A stretch of 64,000 nt of DNA from Lederbergia citrea. Its GTDB lineage: Bacteria; Bacillota; Bacilli; Bacillales; Bacillaceae_C. Location: contig NZ_JAGYPH010000001.1 of NCBI RefSeq assembly GCF_018343525.1, forward strand, positions 1,555,778 to 1,619,777, in the 5' to 3' direction. Shown here piece after piece: positions 16,266-25,247 of the stretch. Positions within the stretch are counted from its first letter, which is position 1, and every line of letters starts with the position of its first letter. The position numbers and the translations under genes are program-made. Under the pieces are notes generated by a model, which saw nothing but the letters and a program-made list of their open reading frames with translations, did no database searches and was not told the DNA's origin.

Positions 16266-16295
16266 GGTGGAGGATTATTCTTCATTTCCTCCACC
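16266..16295 (-). terminator. Intercistronic hairpin between hydA and permease
   Basis: GGTGGAGGA and TCCTCCACC pair on the minus strand around about twelve bases, followed by TTTATC. The weak T run suggests partial termination or an mRNA-stability element inside the operon rather than a full stop. Confidence 0.5.
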
Positions 16296-16308
16296 TACAG
16301 GTACCAAT

Positions 16309-17727
16309 TTAAAAAGTTAATGTTTCACTTTCTTTTGCATGTTTATTTGCACCATACTTAGCACGTTTTACATACCGTCCAGCCCCAAGTTTCCCAACAA
16401 ACTTTTTATCACGGATAACAAATTCTCCACGAGATAATACGGAAACCGGTTCTCCAGTAACTTTCAATCCCTCAAATGCATTGTAATCCACTGACATATG
16501 ATGTGTTTCAGCAGAAATAGTTCTCTCCACTGTTGGATCAAAGATTACGATATCTGCATCTACGCCAACAGCAATCGTTCCTTTTTTAGGATAGAGCCCA
16601 AATAATTTAGCTACCCTTGTTGACGTAATATCTACAAACTGATTTAATGAGATTCTTCCTTTCTTTACACCTTCTGAAAAGAGAACACTCACTCGATCTT
16701 CAATAAAAGGTCCTCCATTCGGTATTTTGGAAAAATTACCTTTCCCAAGATCCTTTTGACCATTAAAATCAAACGAGCATTGATCTGAACCTAATGTCTG
16801 GAGTTGACCAGTTTTAAGAGCATTCCATAAAACATCTTGATTCCATTTTTCTCGAAGTGGCGGTGACCATACGTATTTTGCCCCTTCGAAATTAGGTTTT
16901 TCCAAATAGGATTGATCCAATAATAAATACTGTGGACAAGTTTCTCCCCATATATCAATTCCATTATCTCTAGCTTCTGCAATTTTTCTAGCAGCCTCAG
17001 CACAGGATACGTGAACAACATAAAGCTGTGAGTTTGCTAGACCTGTAAATGCTGCTGCTCTTCCAGTCGCTTCACCCTCCATTTCTGGTGGTCTCGTTAA
17101 TGCATGGTAGATTGGATCCGTATTACCTTGTTCTAAAGCCTTTTTTGTTAAATAATCGATCACATCCCCATTTTCAGCATGAACCATAACAAGTGCCCCA
17201 AGTTCTTTTGCAGCGATCAGTGTACGGAATAGTGTTTCATCGTCAGCTTGAAGTACATTTTTATAAGCCATAAATACTTTAAAGGATGTGATTCCTTCAT
17301 CATCAATTACAGAAGGAAGTTCATTGAGAACAGCATCGTTCACTTCGCCAATCATGAGATGGAATCCGTAATCGATAACAGCTTTATCGTTTGACTTTGC
17401 ATGCCATGTTTTGATTGCATCTTTCAATGGCTCACCTTTATTTGTTAAACAAAAGTCAATAATTGTTGTCGTACCTCCAAAGGCTGCAGCGATTGTACCC
17501 GTTTCGAAATCATCCTTCGTTACCGTACCACCAAATGGCATTTCTAAGTGCGTATGCGGGTCTATTCCCCCCGGAAACAAATAACATCCTTCCGCATCAA
17601 TGGCTTCTGCACCTTGGGTTGACAGGTTTTCTCCTATTAGGCTAATAATGCCATTTTCAATTAATACATCAGCAGTGTACGTATCAGCTGCAGTAACAAT
17701 TGTTCCATTTTTTATTACCTTTTTCAT
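16309..17727 (-). CDS. hydA: Dihydropyrimidinase / D-hydantoinase
   Basis: 472 residues, full length, amidohydrolase fold. It hydrolyses dihydrouracil and dihydrothymine to N-carbamoyl-beta-amino acids. Metal ligands and carrier lysine are present: PGGIDPHTHLEMPFGG, SFKVFMAYKN (carbamylated Lys), MVHAEN, VVHVSC and TLGSDQCSFDF. The ATG at 17727 follows AGGAGGAGAAGC. It stands 22 bases downstream of preA, so preT, preA and hydA give the first two steps of reductive pyrimidine breakdown in order. Confidence 0.93.
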   Translation of the reverse strand: MKKVIKNGTIVTAADTYTADVLIENGIISLIGENLSTQGAEAIDAEGCYLFPGGIDPHTHLEMPFGGTVTKDDFETGTIAAAFGGTTTIIDFCLTNKGEPLKDAIKTWHAKSNDKAVIDYGFHLMIGEVNDAVLNELPSVIDDEGITSFKVFMAYKNVLQADDETLFRTLIAAKELGALVMVHAENGDVIDYLTKKALEQGNTDPIYHALTRPPEMEGEATGRAAAFTGLANSQLYVVHVSCAEAARKIAEARDNGIDIWGETCPQYLLLDQSYLEKPNFEGAKYVWSPPLREKWNQDVLWNALKTGQLQTLGSDQCSFDFNGQKDLGKGNFSKIPNGGPFIEDRVSVLFSEGVKKGRISLNQFVDITSTRVAKLFGLYPKKGTIAVGVDADIVIFDPTVERTISAETHHMSVDYNAFEGLKVTGEPVSVLSRGEFVIRDKKFVGKLGAGRYVKRAKYGANKHAKESETLTF

Positions 17728-17749
17728 GCTTCTCCTCCTTCACCCTTTA

Positions 17750-19036
17750 TTATTTACTAACCGTATTTACACTGCACCCAATCGCACCAATTGCTGTTTG
17801 ACGTTCATTCCATGTCATTGGCGGGAGTCCGCTTGGAATTTCTACCATATCTATCGCACCTTCAACAGGACAAACGATAGAACATAAATTACAGCCAACA
17901 CATTCTTCTTCTCTTACTTTTAAAATGTTGTATCCATTTCCATCCTTCAACATATCGATACATTGGTGTGCCGTATCTTCGCACGCAATATGGCATTTAT
18001 TGCAATTAATACATACATCATTGTTTATCCTAGCAACGATTTTATAGTTGAGATCAAGGTCACCCCAATCAGAATATTTATGAACTGATTTTCCAACTAA
18101 ATCCATAGCTGAGGCAATTCCTTTGTTGTCTAAGTAGTTATTTAATCCCTCAATCATATCCTCTACAATTCTAAACCCATGATGCATTGCCGCTGTGCAA
18201 ACTTGTACACCTGTTGCGCCCATTAACATAAATTCAACAGCATTTTGCCAGTCTGAAATACCACCTATTCCTGATATCGGGATATTGATTCTTGGATTTC
18301 TAGCACATTCCCCAACCATATGGAGGGCGATTGGTTTGACAGCTGGGCCGCAATAGCCGCCGTGGGCTCCTTTTCCTGCTACATGTGGGATGGTATCCCA
18401 AGTATCAATATCAACACCAGCTAAGCTGTTAATCGTATTAATCATACTTATTGCATCAGCACCACCATTGGCTGCAGCTTCAGCTGTTGCAGTAATATCC
18501 GTAATGTTTGGGGTAAGCTTGACAATCACTGGCGTTTGAGCTGCTTCCTTTACCCAGTATGTTTGTTTTTCAACCAATTCTGGAACTTGCCCCGAAGCAG
18601 AGCCCATCCCTCTTTCTGCCATCCCGTGCGGACAGCCAAAATTAAGCTCTAAACCATCCACTCCAACATCCTCTACTCTTTTTACAATTTCATGCCATTT
18701 TTCTTGCTGTGGCTCTACCATTAACGAGGCAATAATAGCGTGATTTGGAAAACGTTTCTTCGTTTCATAAATTTCCTTCAAGTTTACTTCCAATGGGCGG
18801 TCTGTAATTAATTCTATATTGTTAAAACCAGCTACTCTCTGGCCGTTAAAATTAATCGCCGCAAATCGCGATGAAACATTTAATATTGGATCCCCTAATG
18901 TTTTCCAAACAGCTCCACCCCATCCCGCTTCAAATGCACGTTGAACTTGATACCCAGAATTTGTCGGAGGAGCAGAAGCTAACCAAAATGGGTTAGGTGA
19001 TTCAATTCCTGCTAAATTAATCCGTAAATCTGCCAC
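17750..19036 (-). CDS. preA: NAD-dependent dihydropyrimidine dehydrogenase, PreA subunit
   Basis: 428 residues from a GTG with GGGAGG upstream. An FMN-binding dihydroorotate-dehydrogenase-like barrel (about 1-320) has LELNFGCPHGMAERGMG and the active-site segment MGSASGQVPEL. Two [4Fe-4S] ferredoxin motifs follow: CINCNKCHIACEDTAHQC and CVGCNLCSIVCPVEGA. PreA pairs with PreT to reduce uracil and thymine to the dihydro forms. It lies 40 bases after preT. Intact. Confidence 0.93.
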   Translation of the reverse strand: MADLRINLAGIESPNPFWLASAPPTNSGYQVQRAFEAGWGGAVWKTLGDPILNVSSRFAAINFNGQRVAGFNNIELITDRPLEVNLKEIYETKKRFPNHAIIASLMVEPQQEKWHEIVKRVEDVGVDGLELNFGCPHGMAERGMGSASGQVPELVEKQTYWVKEAAQTPVIVKLTPNITDITATAEAAANGGADAISMINTINSLAGVDIDTWDTIPHVAGKGAHGGYCGPAVKPIALHMVGECARNPRINIPISGIGGISDWQNAVEFMLMGATGVQVCTAAMHHGFRIVEDMIEGLNNYLDNKGIASAMDLVGKSVHKYSDWGDLDLNYKIVARINNDVCINCNKCHIACEDTAHQCIDMLKDGNGYNILKVREEECVGCNLCSIVCPVEGAIDMVEIPSGLPPMTWNERQTAIGAIGCSVNTVSK

Positions 19037-19076
19037 TTTTTTACCTCCCTAAAATGCTTTTTTAACATATTTTTGA

Positions 19077-20450
19077 TTAGGCTATTTCCGAGACAGATCC
19101 AAATAATAATTTATGAATAGCATATGCTGTCTCCTTACCTTGCTGAGCAGCAGTTACGACCATTGCTTCCCCTTGTCCTTTTCCGAATATGACGTCTCCA
19201 CACGCAAACACTTTTTTATTTGATGTTTGAAATGTGTGATGATCAATGTTTACAACTCCACCATTATGTTCTAGTCCAAATTGTTCAATGAGCTTTATAT
19301 ATCTTGATTGACCAATCGCTTTTATAACCACGTCTACTTCAAGGATGAATTCTGACCCTTCAATCGGCACCGGACGTCGTCGCCCATCATCTCCAGGTTC
19401 ACCTAACCCCATTTTGATACACTCAATTCCGATTACCTGACCTTGTTCATTTCCGATGATTTGTTTCGGGGCAGTCAGCCATCTAAATTCAACGCCATCT
19501 TGCTTTGCAAATTCATATTCAAAGTCGTACGCTGTCATTTCTTCAATTGTACGTCTATAAAGAATTTTTACATTTTCAGCACCGAGACGAACGGAACAAG
19601 TGGCACCATCAATCGCTGTATTTCCTGCTCCGATCACCACTACTCGTTTACCGAGATACTGATCCGTTATCGGTTTTGTTTTCGTATCCTTAACAAATTC
19701 GATCGCATCATATACTCCTTCTAAATCTTCACCGCTTATTCCTAAGTTTGGAACACTAGACATACCGATTGCTAGAACGATAGTGTCATAGGTTTCAAGA
19801 ATCTCTTCTACTGAAATATCTATGCCGACTCGTGTATTTGTCACGATTCTCACGTCTAAACTCTTTACTTGATTTACTTCCCAGTAGGAAATTTCTTGCG
19901 GAAGTCTGAAAGAAACAATTCCGTATGTGTTCAGACCACCGGCAGATTCTTCGGCTTCATAAATAGTGACATCATAGCCCAAAAGTCCAAGTTCGCGAGC
20001 AGCAGCTAATCCTGCTGGCCCTCCGCCAATAATGGCTACTTTTTTGCCGTTTTTCTTACCTGGTGTAAACAACACTTGCTCATTCTTAATGGCCCAGTCT
20101 GTGGCATAGCGCTGTAGATTTCCAATCATAATTGGTTTTGTCGATTGGTTAAGGACACAAGCACCCTCGCATAATTCCTCCGTTGGACAAACACGGGCAC
20201 AGCTTGCCCCAATTGGATTTGAGGTCATAATTGTTTTGGCTGATCCTTTCAGATTCCCAGAAGCAATTTTCTTGATAAATGCAGGAATATCAATCCCAGT
20301 TGGACATGCTGTGATACAAGGGGCATCATAACAATACAGGCAGCGATTTGATTCTTCTATGGCTTCCTGATTGGTTAATCCCGGATGAACTTCTTGAAAG
20401 TTTTTACTTAAATCTTCGAATAATATCCTCGAATGATTTGCGTTACTCAC
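19077..20450 (-). CDS. preT: Dihydropyrimidine dehydrogenase, PreT subunit
   Basis: 457 residues from a GTG following GAAGGAGGTATTCTATT. The N-terminal cysteine-rich iron-sulfur part holds CLYCYDAPCITACPTGIDIP and CARVCPTEELCEGACV. An FAD site (VAIIGGGPAGLAAARELG) and an NAD(P)H site (VVIGAGNTAIDGA) follow, as in the GltD-like small subunits. It supplies electrons from NAD(P)H to PreA. It is the first gene of the preT-preA-hydA-permease-small ORF unit; a cre box lies about 90 bases upstream. Confidence 0.92.
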   Translation of the reverse strand: MSNANHSRILFEDLSKNFQEVHPGLTNQEAIEESNRCLYCYDAPCITACPTGIDIPAFIKKIASGNLKGSAKTIMTSNPIGASCARVCPTEELCEGACVLNQSTKPIMIGNLQRYATDWAIKNEQVLFTPGKKNGKKVAIIGGGPAGLAAARELGLLGYDVTIYEAEESAGGLNTYGIVSFRLPQEISYWEVNQVKSLDVRIVTNTRVGIDISVEEILETYDTIVLAIGMSSVPNLGISGEDLEGVYDAIEFVKDTKTKPITDQYLGKRVVVIGAGNTAIDGATCSVRLGAENVKILYRRTIEEMTAYDFEYEFAKQDGVEFRWLTAPKQIIGNEQGQVIGIECIKMGLGEPGDDGRRRPVPIEGSEFILEVDVVIKAIGQSRYIKLIEQFGLEHNGGVVNIDHHTFQTSNKKVFACGDVIFGKGQGEAMVVTAAQQGKETAYAIHKLLFGSVSEIA

Positions 20451-20538
20451 AATAGAATACCTCCTTCTAAAAAATCCTTCCCAAATATCAAAGCCACATC
20501 TAAAGTAAATACATTATCTACTTTTTTACCACATAATT

Positions 20539-20552
20539 AGGAAGCGCTTACA
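20539..20552. promoter_or_regulatory. CcpA cre box upstream of preT
   Basis: On the minus strand TGTAAGCGCTTCCT fits the cre consensus TGWAARCGYTWNCW at all positions. It stands about 90 bases before the preT start. With the box before mmsA, both halves of the pathway appear to be under glucose repression. The rest of the 20451-20810 interval is A/T-rich with no gene seen. Confidence 0.75.
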
Positions 20553-20810
20553 AAATTACCACTACTTTGGAATCACCGTAAAAGATTGAAGTTTATGTTA
20601 ATTTTACTTATTTCACTCGATGTTTGCATTATACACAATGTTAAATGATGTTCACTATTTATCTTTCATTATGTAACATCTGCACTAACAATTCTCATTC
20701 CGAGTTACTTAACTCATATTTTTTACTACATTAGCATAATAATGATAAAAAATTTGTAGAAACGTCTGAAAAAGTCAAACTAAATAGTCTCGAAAATCTA
20801 TTCAAAATAA

Positions 20811-20837
20811 GGGTGTCCCAATATAGTTGGGACACCC
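20811..20837. terminator. Terminator of the amino-acid ABC importer unit
   Basis: GGGTGTCCCAA and TTGGGACACCC form a perfect 11-bp stem with a five-base loop. T-rich tracts flank both sides, so it can end transcription from the left-going importer genes and possibly the reverse. Confidence 0.85.
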
Positions 20838-20844
20838 TCATTTT

Positions 20845-21495
20845 TTATCCTTTCTTTACTTCTAGCCTTCCCGCCACCAATGAGAGTGCATAGTTCACAA
20901 CAAAGTAAGTAAAAGCCAAAATCATTAACATTGGAAGAACATATGCATCTTTGTGGCCGTAAATGATCTGCGCATTATGCGTCAATTCTGGAAGAGCGAC
21001 CACGACGGCAAGAGATGTATCCTTTAAAAGAGAGATAAACTGGCTGACAATTGGTGGAACCATACGTCGTAGTGCCTGAGGCAAGACTATATGCCTAAGG
21101 GTTTGTATATAATTCAACCCCGAAGAACGTGCTGCTTCGATTTGCCCTTTTTCAATGGAATTTAAGCCACTTCTAATGATTTCGGACAGCATGGCGGACT
21201 GAAACGCGGTCATAGCAACGATTACAGACATGGTTACCGGCATCTTCAAACCGACTTCTCGAAGCCCGAAATAAGTAAAGAAAATAATTAAAAGTAATGG
21301 AAGATTTCGAATCGTTTCCACGAGCATAGCAAGAATGTTGGATATAATTGGGATCCGTGCATATCGGGCTGTGCCGATTGCTCCCCCAATAATGAAACTT
21401 AAAATGATCGAAATTAATGCAACTAGAAGTGTTACTTCTAAACCTTGCCATAAAAATTTTAAATGATCCGTTGAATAAGCACCTGCAAAATCCAT
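20845..21495 (-). CDS. Amino-acid ABC transporter permease (second)
   Basis: 216 residues from the ATG at 21495, seven bases after AGGAGG; a longer frame reaches back into the previous gene. A His/Glu/Gln/Arg-type permease with about five membrane helices and the EAA coupling loop EAARSSGLNYIQTLRHIVLPQ. It forms the channel with the neighbouring permease. The gap to that gene is 13 bases. By similarity of arrangement to GlnM/GlnP or GluC/GluD systems the substrate is a polar amino acid, probably glutamate or glutamine. Confidence 0.85.
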   Translation of the reverse strand: MDFAGAYSTDHLKFLWQGLEVTLLVALISIILSFIIGGAIGTARYARIPIISNILAMLVETIRNLPLLLIIFFTYFGLREVGLKMPVTMSVIVAMTAFQSAMLSEIIRSGLNSIEKGQIEAARSSGLNYIQTLRHIVLPQALRRMVPPIVSQFISLLKDTSLAVVVALPELTHNAQIIYGHKDAYVLPMLMILAFTYFVVNYALSLVAGRLEVKKG

Positions 21496-21508
21496 CATTA
21501 AGCCTCCT

Positions 21509-22159
21509 TCAATTACTCTTAGCCAGGCGTTTTTCAAGATAACCTACGCCAAGACTTAAAGGAATAGTCAATATTAAATAAAAGCAAGCAACGAATATAT
21601 ACGGATCAAAAGTTACAAATGTACGAGACGAGATAATGTCCGCTTGATACATCAAATCTAGACCGGCAATAATCCCTAAAATAGAAGAATTTTTTACAAG
21701 GTTAATAAATTGATTGCCAAGCGGAGGAATGACAATTTTAATTGCCTGAGGCAAAATAATCATTCTCATTGTTTGATTATATGTCAGGCCTGAAGATCGG
21801 GCCGCCTCCATCTGTCCCTTTGGTACTGACATGATTCCTGCTCGAACGGCCTCGGCAATAAATGCAGCTGTATAAATCGTAAGTGCTATCGTCCCTGCTG
21901 TTAGTCCATCTAAGTTAATTCCAATCGAAGTTAATCCATGATAAAAAATGAAAGCAATAATTAATACTGGAATATTTCTGACAAATTCCACATAAATAGT
22001 GCCAAACCAATTCAATGGTTTAAAGGGGGCGATTCTCATGAGTGAAATAAGGACGCCTAAAAAAAAGCTGCAAATAAGTGCAATCAGGCTGGCAATAATT
22101 GTATATTTAAAACCCAGTAAATATAAATCTAGGTTATCGGTTAAAATTGAAAAATTCAT
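21509..22159 (-). CDS. Amino-acid ABC transporter permease (first)
   Basis: 216 residues from the ATG at 22159, after AAGAGGAGTGGGGGC. Same family as the next gene, with NIPVLIIAFIFYHGL and the coupling loop EAARSSGLTYNQTMRMIILPQ. The two permeases share the EAARSSGL core, as usual for the heterodimer. A strong intercistronic hairpin separates it from the binding-protein gene. Confidence 0.85.
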   Translation of the reverse strand: MNFSILTDNLDLYLLGFKYTIIASLIALICSFFLGVLISLMRIAPFKPLNWFGTIYVEFVRNIPVLIIAFIFYHGLTSIGINLDGLTAGTIALTIYTAAFIAEAVRAGIMSVPKGQMEAARSSGLTYNQTMRMIILPQAIKIVIPPLGNQFINLVKNSSILGIIAGLDLMYQADIISSRTFVTFDPYIFVACFYLILTIPLSLGVGYLEKRLAKSN

Positions 22160-22180
22160 GCCCCCACTCCTCTTAAATAT

Positions 22181-22206
22181 CAGGATGAGCATGAATGCTC
22201 ATCCTG
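22181..22206. terminator. Intercistronic palindrome after binding-protein gene
   Basis: CAGGATGAGCAT and ATGCTCATCCTG form a perfect 12-bp stem with two bases between, flanked by A/T tracts. Such structures commonly protect the upstream mRNA and reduce read-through, giving more binding protein than permease. Confidence 0.65.
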
Positions 22207-22228
22207 AAAAATACAACGATTTTTTAGA

Positions 22229-23047
22229 CTATTGTTGTTTAATCCACTTATCCTTGATTTCATCGTATTTCCCGGAATCCTTAAGCGCATTAAGTGCCTT
22301 ATTTAATTCGTCCACAAGATCTGTGTTACCTTTTTTAACAGCAATTCCGTAAGGTTCATCAGTAAAGGTTCCACCAGTCAATTCAAATGAAGGATCCTCA
22401 TCTGCCATACCGTAAAGAATGGAATCATCTGTTGTCAACGCATCACCTTTGCCTGATTTCAAAGCAGTGAATGCTTCCGCATAATTCTCGTATTCTAATA
22501 CTTGCGTATCTGGCGCTTTTTCACGAATATTAACTGCAGAAGTAGAACCTTTTACAGCTAACACTTTTGTTCCTTTCTTTAAATCTTCCAGCCCTTTAAT
22601 CTTGCTGCCTTTTTTTACAAGCAATGACTGTCCTGCTTCAAAATAAACATCGGTAAAATCTACTTCTTTTTTACGCTCTTCTGAAATGGTCATGGTCGCA
22701 ACAATCGCATCAATATCTCCATTGTTTAGCAACGGAATTCTAGTTTTGGAAGTAACTTCCTTAAATTCTACTTTATTTTCGTCTCCAAGTATTTCTTTTG
22801 CAAGCGATTTAGCAATATCAATGTCGAATCCTTCCACGTCGCCTGTACTTGGATTTTTCAATCCGAATAAACGAGTGTCGTGTTTAACCCCAAAGACGAT
22901 TTTATCTCGTTCTTTTATTTGAGCTAGTACGTCTTTCGTTTCTTTTTTACCGGCATCGCCTGTTTTTGTGTCATCTTTCCCCCCGCAAGCAGCAAGAATT
23001 ATAACTGCAAGCATAGAAATGAAAGTCAATTTAATAAATTTTTTCAT
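22229..23047 (-). CDS. Amino-acid ABC transporter substrate-binding lipoprotein
   Basis: 272 residues. The signal peptide ends in a lipobox (VIILAACGG), with lipidated Cys at about 21. The family-3 binding fold shows IVFGVKHDTRLFGLKNP, EGFDIDIAKSLAKEI and VEFKEVTSKTRIPLLNNGDI, which resembles GluH/GlnH proteins for glutamate or glutamine. It lies between the ATPase and permease genes. Anchored outside the membrane, it hands the amino acid to the permease pair. Confidence 0.88.
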   Translation of the reverse strand: MKKFIKLTFISMLAVIILAACGGKDDTKTGDAGKKETKDVLAQIKERDKIVFGVKHDTRLFGLKNPSTGDVEGFDIDIAKSLAKEILGDENKVEFKEVTSKTRIPLLNNGDIDAIVATMTISEERKKEVDFTDVYFEAGQSLLVKKGSKIKGLEDLKKGTKVLAVKGSTSAVNIREKAPDTQVLEYENYAEAFTALKSGKGDALTTDDSILYGMADEDPSFELTGGTFTDEPYGIAVKKGNTDLVDELNKALNALKDSGKYDEIKDKWIKQQ

Positions 23048-23067
23048 GTTTTTTCCTCCCTTTTTTG

Positions 23068-23796
23068 TTAATTATTTAATATACGGCTGAGAAATATGCG
23101 CGCTCTTTCTTCGCGCGGGTTTTCATAAAACTCCGCCGGTATTGCCTCTTCAACAATTTCTCCTTGGTCCATAAATACAATTCTGTCTGCCACTTCTTTG
23201 GCGAAATTCATTTCATGGGTCACGACCACCATGGTCATCCCTTCTTTTGCTAGCGCTTTCATCACATCTAATACTTCACCGATCATTTCGGGATCGAGGG
23301 CAGATGTGGGTTCATCAAAAAGCATGATATCTGGTTTCATCGCAAGTCCCCGCGCAATGGCTACACGTTGTTGCTGTCCACCCGATAACTGGGATGGATA
23401 AGAGTTAGCCTTATCAGGAATTCCTACTTTTTTCAGATAAAACTCTGCTGTTTCTTTTGCTTCCTTTTCAGATATGCCAAGCACCTTAATTGGGGCAAGC
23501 ATAATGTTCTGCAACACAGTCTTATGCGGGTATAAATAAAAGTGTTGAAAAACCATTCCAATATTACGTCTTAATTTATTTATATCGGTTTTCTTATCAT
23601 TTACTTCAACATTATTTACAGTTAATGAACCACTTGTTATTGACTCCAACCTATTGATGCAACGAAGCATCGTACTTTTACCTGATCCGGAAGGACCAAT
23701 AACAACAACTACTTCTCCTTGATTGATGGTTAGATTAATCTCTTTCAAAACATGGAAATCTCCATAAAACTTATCTACCTTATCGAAAGTAATCAT
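23068..23796 (-). CDS. Amino-acid ABC transporter ATPase
   Basis: 242 residues, GlnQ-like. Walker [11 protein letters not shown]-loop [19 protein letters not shown], signature [16 protein letters not shown], Walker B and D-loop [14 protein letters not shown] and the H-loop VVVTHEM are all present. It is the first gene of the four-gene importer; a good promoter lies about 90 bases upstream. Intact. Confidence 0.92.
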   Translation of the reverse strand: MITFDKVDKFYGDFHVLKEINLTINQGEVVVVIGPSGSGKSTMLRCINRLESITSGSLTVNNVEVNDKKTDINKLRRNIGMVFQHFYLYPHKTVLQNIMLAPIKVLGISEKEAKETAEFYLKKVGIPDKANSYPSQLSGGQQQRVAIARGLAMKPDIMLFDEPTSALDPEMIGEVLDVMKALAKEGMTMVVVTHEMNFAKEVADRIVFMDQGEIVEEAIPAEFYENPREERARIFLSRILNN

Positions 23797-23883
23797 GTTT
23801 TCCCCCTCTAATCCAGCATTCTCTAAATATAAAATATATCTCTTTTTCTAAAAAATAGTAATCTTTTAAATACATTATAAGTG

Positions 23884-23913
23884 ATTGTACTATACTAATA
23901 TATTTTTGGTCAA
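23884..23913 (-). promoter_or_regulatory. SigA-type promoter of the ABC importer
   Basis: On the minus strand TTGACC, an 18-base spacer and TACAAT lie about 90 bases before the ATPase start. This is the best match in the interval; the remainder of 23797-24078 is A/T-rich without a gene. Confidence 0.55.
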
Positions 23914-24078
23914 TTCAAACTTTTTATCGTAATTCACTTATTACCTTAATTCCCACTATAAATATCGTTTATTTTTATAATTTTTAAAGTAGTGTGGGCT
24001 TTTCATCCCTAGAACTAAACTCCTAGGATAATATTAAAAAGTTTTTGAAAATATTAGAAAATGGTAGTTTTTACCCAT

Positions 24079-24117
24079 ATAGAAATAGACCGGCTTATAT
24101 GGCCGGTCTATTTCTAT
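24079..24117. terminator. Terminator of the TAXI lipoprotein gene
   Basis: ATAGAAATAGACCGGC and GCCGGTCTATTTCTAT give a perfect 16-bp stem. It lies directly after the stop codon of the lipoprotein gene. The T run is short, but the stem is unusually long. Confidence 0.75.
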
Positions 24118-24126
24118 ACCTTACTT

Positions 24127-25110
24127 TCATTTGGATGAAACACCTTTTTCATCAAAATATTTTTTCGCGCCAGGATGCAGGTCAGTTCCCATCCCGTTCA
24201 AAGCATTTTCTGCTTTAATCGACTTCCCTTTTGCATGGACGATTTTATTCGTGTTTTCAAAAATAGCTTTTGTCATATCGTAAACAAGCTTATCAGTTAA
24301 CTCACTCCGGACAACAAGCATTGCCGGAACCGCTACAGTTTCAATATCATGATCTGAACCATAAGTTCCAGTAGGAATCGTTTCTTTTATATAGTAAGGA
24401 TACTTAGCAATTAACGCATCAATTTTATCTGCATCAATTGGAACAATTAAAAGCTTTTCTGTCGCAGCCAAGCCTTCAACTGCTCCTGTCGGTGTACCAG
24501 CTGTAATGAATGCCGCATCAATCGTACCATCTTGAATACCTGTGGCAGAATCATCAAATGATAAATAGCGTGATTTTAAATCATCTGCTTTCAAACCGTA
24601 AATTTCCAAGATTTGTTCAGCGTTTGCACGAGTCCCTGATTCAGCTTCACCGATCGAAACTGTTTTTCCTTTTAAATCTTCAACAGACTTAATACCCGAT
24701 TTTTCTAAGGTTACTAATTGGATCGATTCAGGATAAAGTATGCCAAGCCCACTCATATTTCCCACCTTTTTATTGTTAAACATCATCGTTCCTTCACTCG
24801 CATAAGTAGCAATATCTGTTTGAGTAAACGCTATTTCTACTTTTTCTTTTTTGATTAGCTTCATATTTTCAATCGAACCATTAGAGGTAATAGCTTTCGA
24901 CTCAATCCCAGTGGCATCTTGAATCATGTTGGCAATGTCTCTACCAAGCGGATAATATGTACCACCAGTCCCACCTGTTGCGATACTAAGTAATTTAATT
25001 TTGCCATCGTTTTCTTTTTTATCGCCGGTTTTCTTTTCACCACATGCTCCTATGATCATACCCAATAAAAGAATCATGGCAGCACTAAATAAAAGTCTCT
25101 TCTTATTCAT
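24127..25110 (-). CDS. TAXI-family solute-binding lipoprotein, orphan
   Basis: 327 residues with a lipoprotein signal (LLLGMIIGACGEKK). TAXI family marks: IATGGTGGTYYPLGRDIANM near the start, KAITSNGSIENMK, and DGTIDAAFITAGTPTGAVEGL. TAXI proteins bind organic acids such as glutamate or succinate for TRAP-T transporters. No TRAP membrane subunit is within reach in the window, so it either partners one encoded elsewhere or acts as a sensor. It has its own promoter region and terminator. Neighbour to an amino-acid importer, but separated by about 330 bases. Confidence 0.85.
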   Translation of the reverse strand: MNKKRLLFSAAMILLLGMIIGACGEKKTGDKKENDGKIKLLSIATGGTGGTYYPLGRDIANMIQDATGIESKAITSNGSIENMKLIKKEKVEIAFTQTDIATYASEGTMMFNNKKVGNMSGLGILYPESIQLVTLEKSGIKSVEDLKGKTVSIGEAESGTRANAEQILEIYGLKADDLKSRYLSFDDSATGIQDGTIDAAFITAGTPTGAVEGLAATEKLLIVPIDADKIDALIAKYPYYIKETIPTGTYGSDHDIETVAVPAMLVVRSELTDKLVYDMTKAIFENTNKIVHAKGKSIKAENALNGMGTDLHPGAKKYFDEKGVSSK

Positions 25111-25247
25111 AGTAATCCCCCTCTTATCGTTATTGGAAATTTTTATAGGTTATCAAAAATAGAACGTCTTTTTTCTCTTTTTAATGTAGTGTATGGTAAA
25201 ATTATCTCCAATTATCCGATAATATTTCAAGATTAGGGGGAATTTAA

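Noticed and set aside
21173..21451. 92-codon minus-strand ORF inside the permease gene
   Set aside because: Out-of-frame shadow of the ABC permease; no ribosome site and Ser/His-rich shadow composition.
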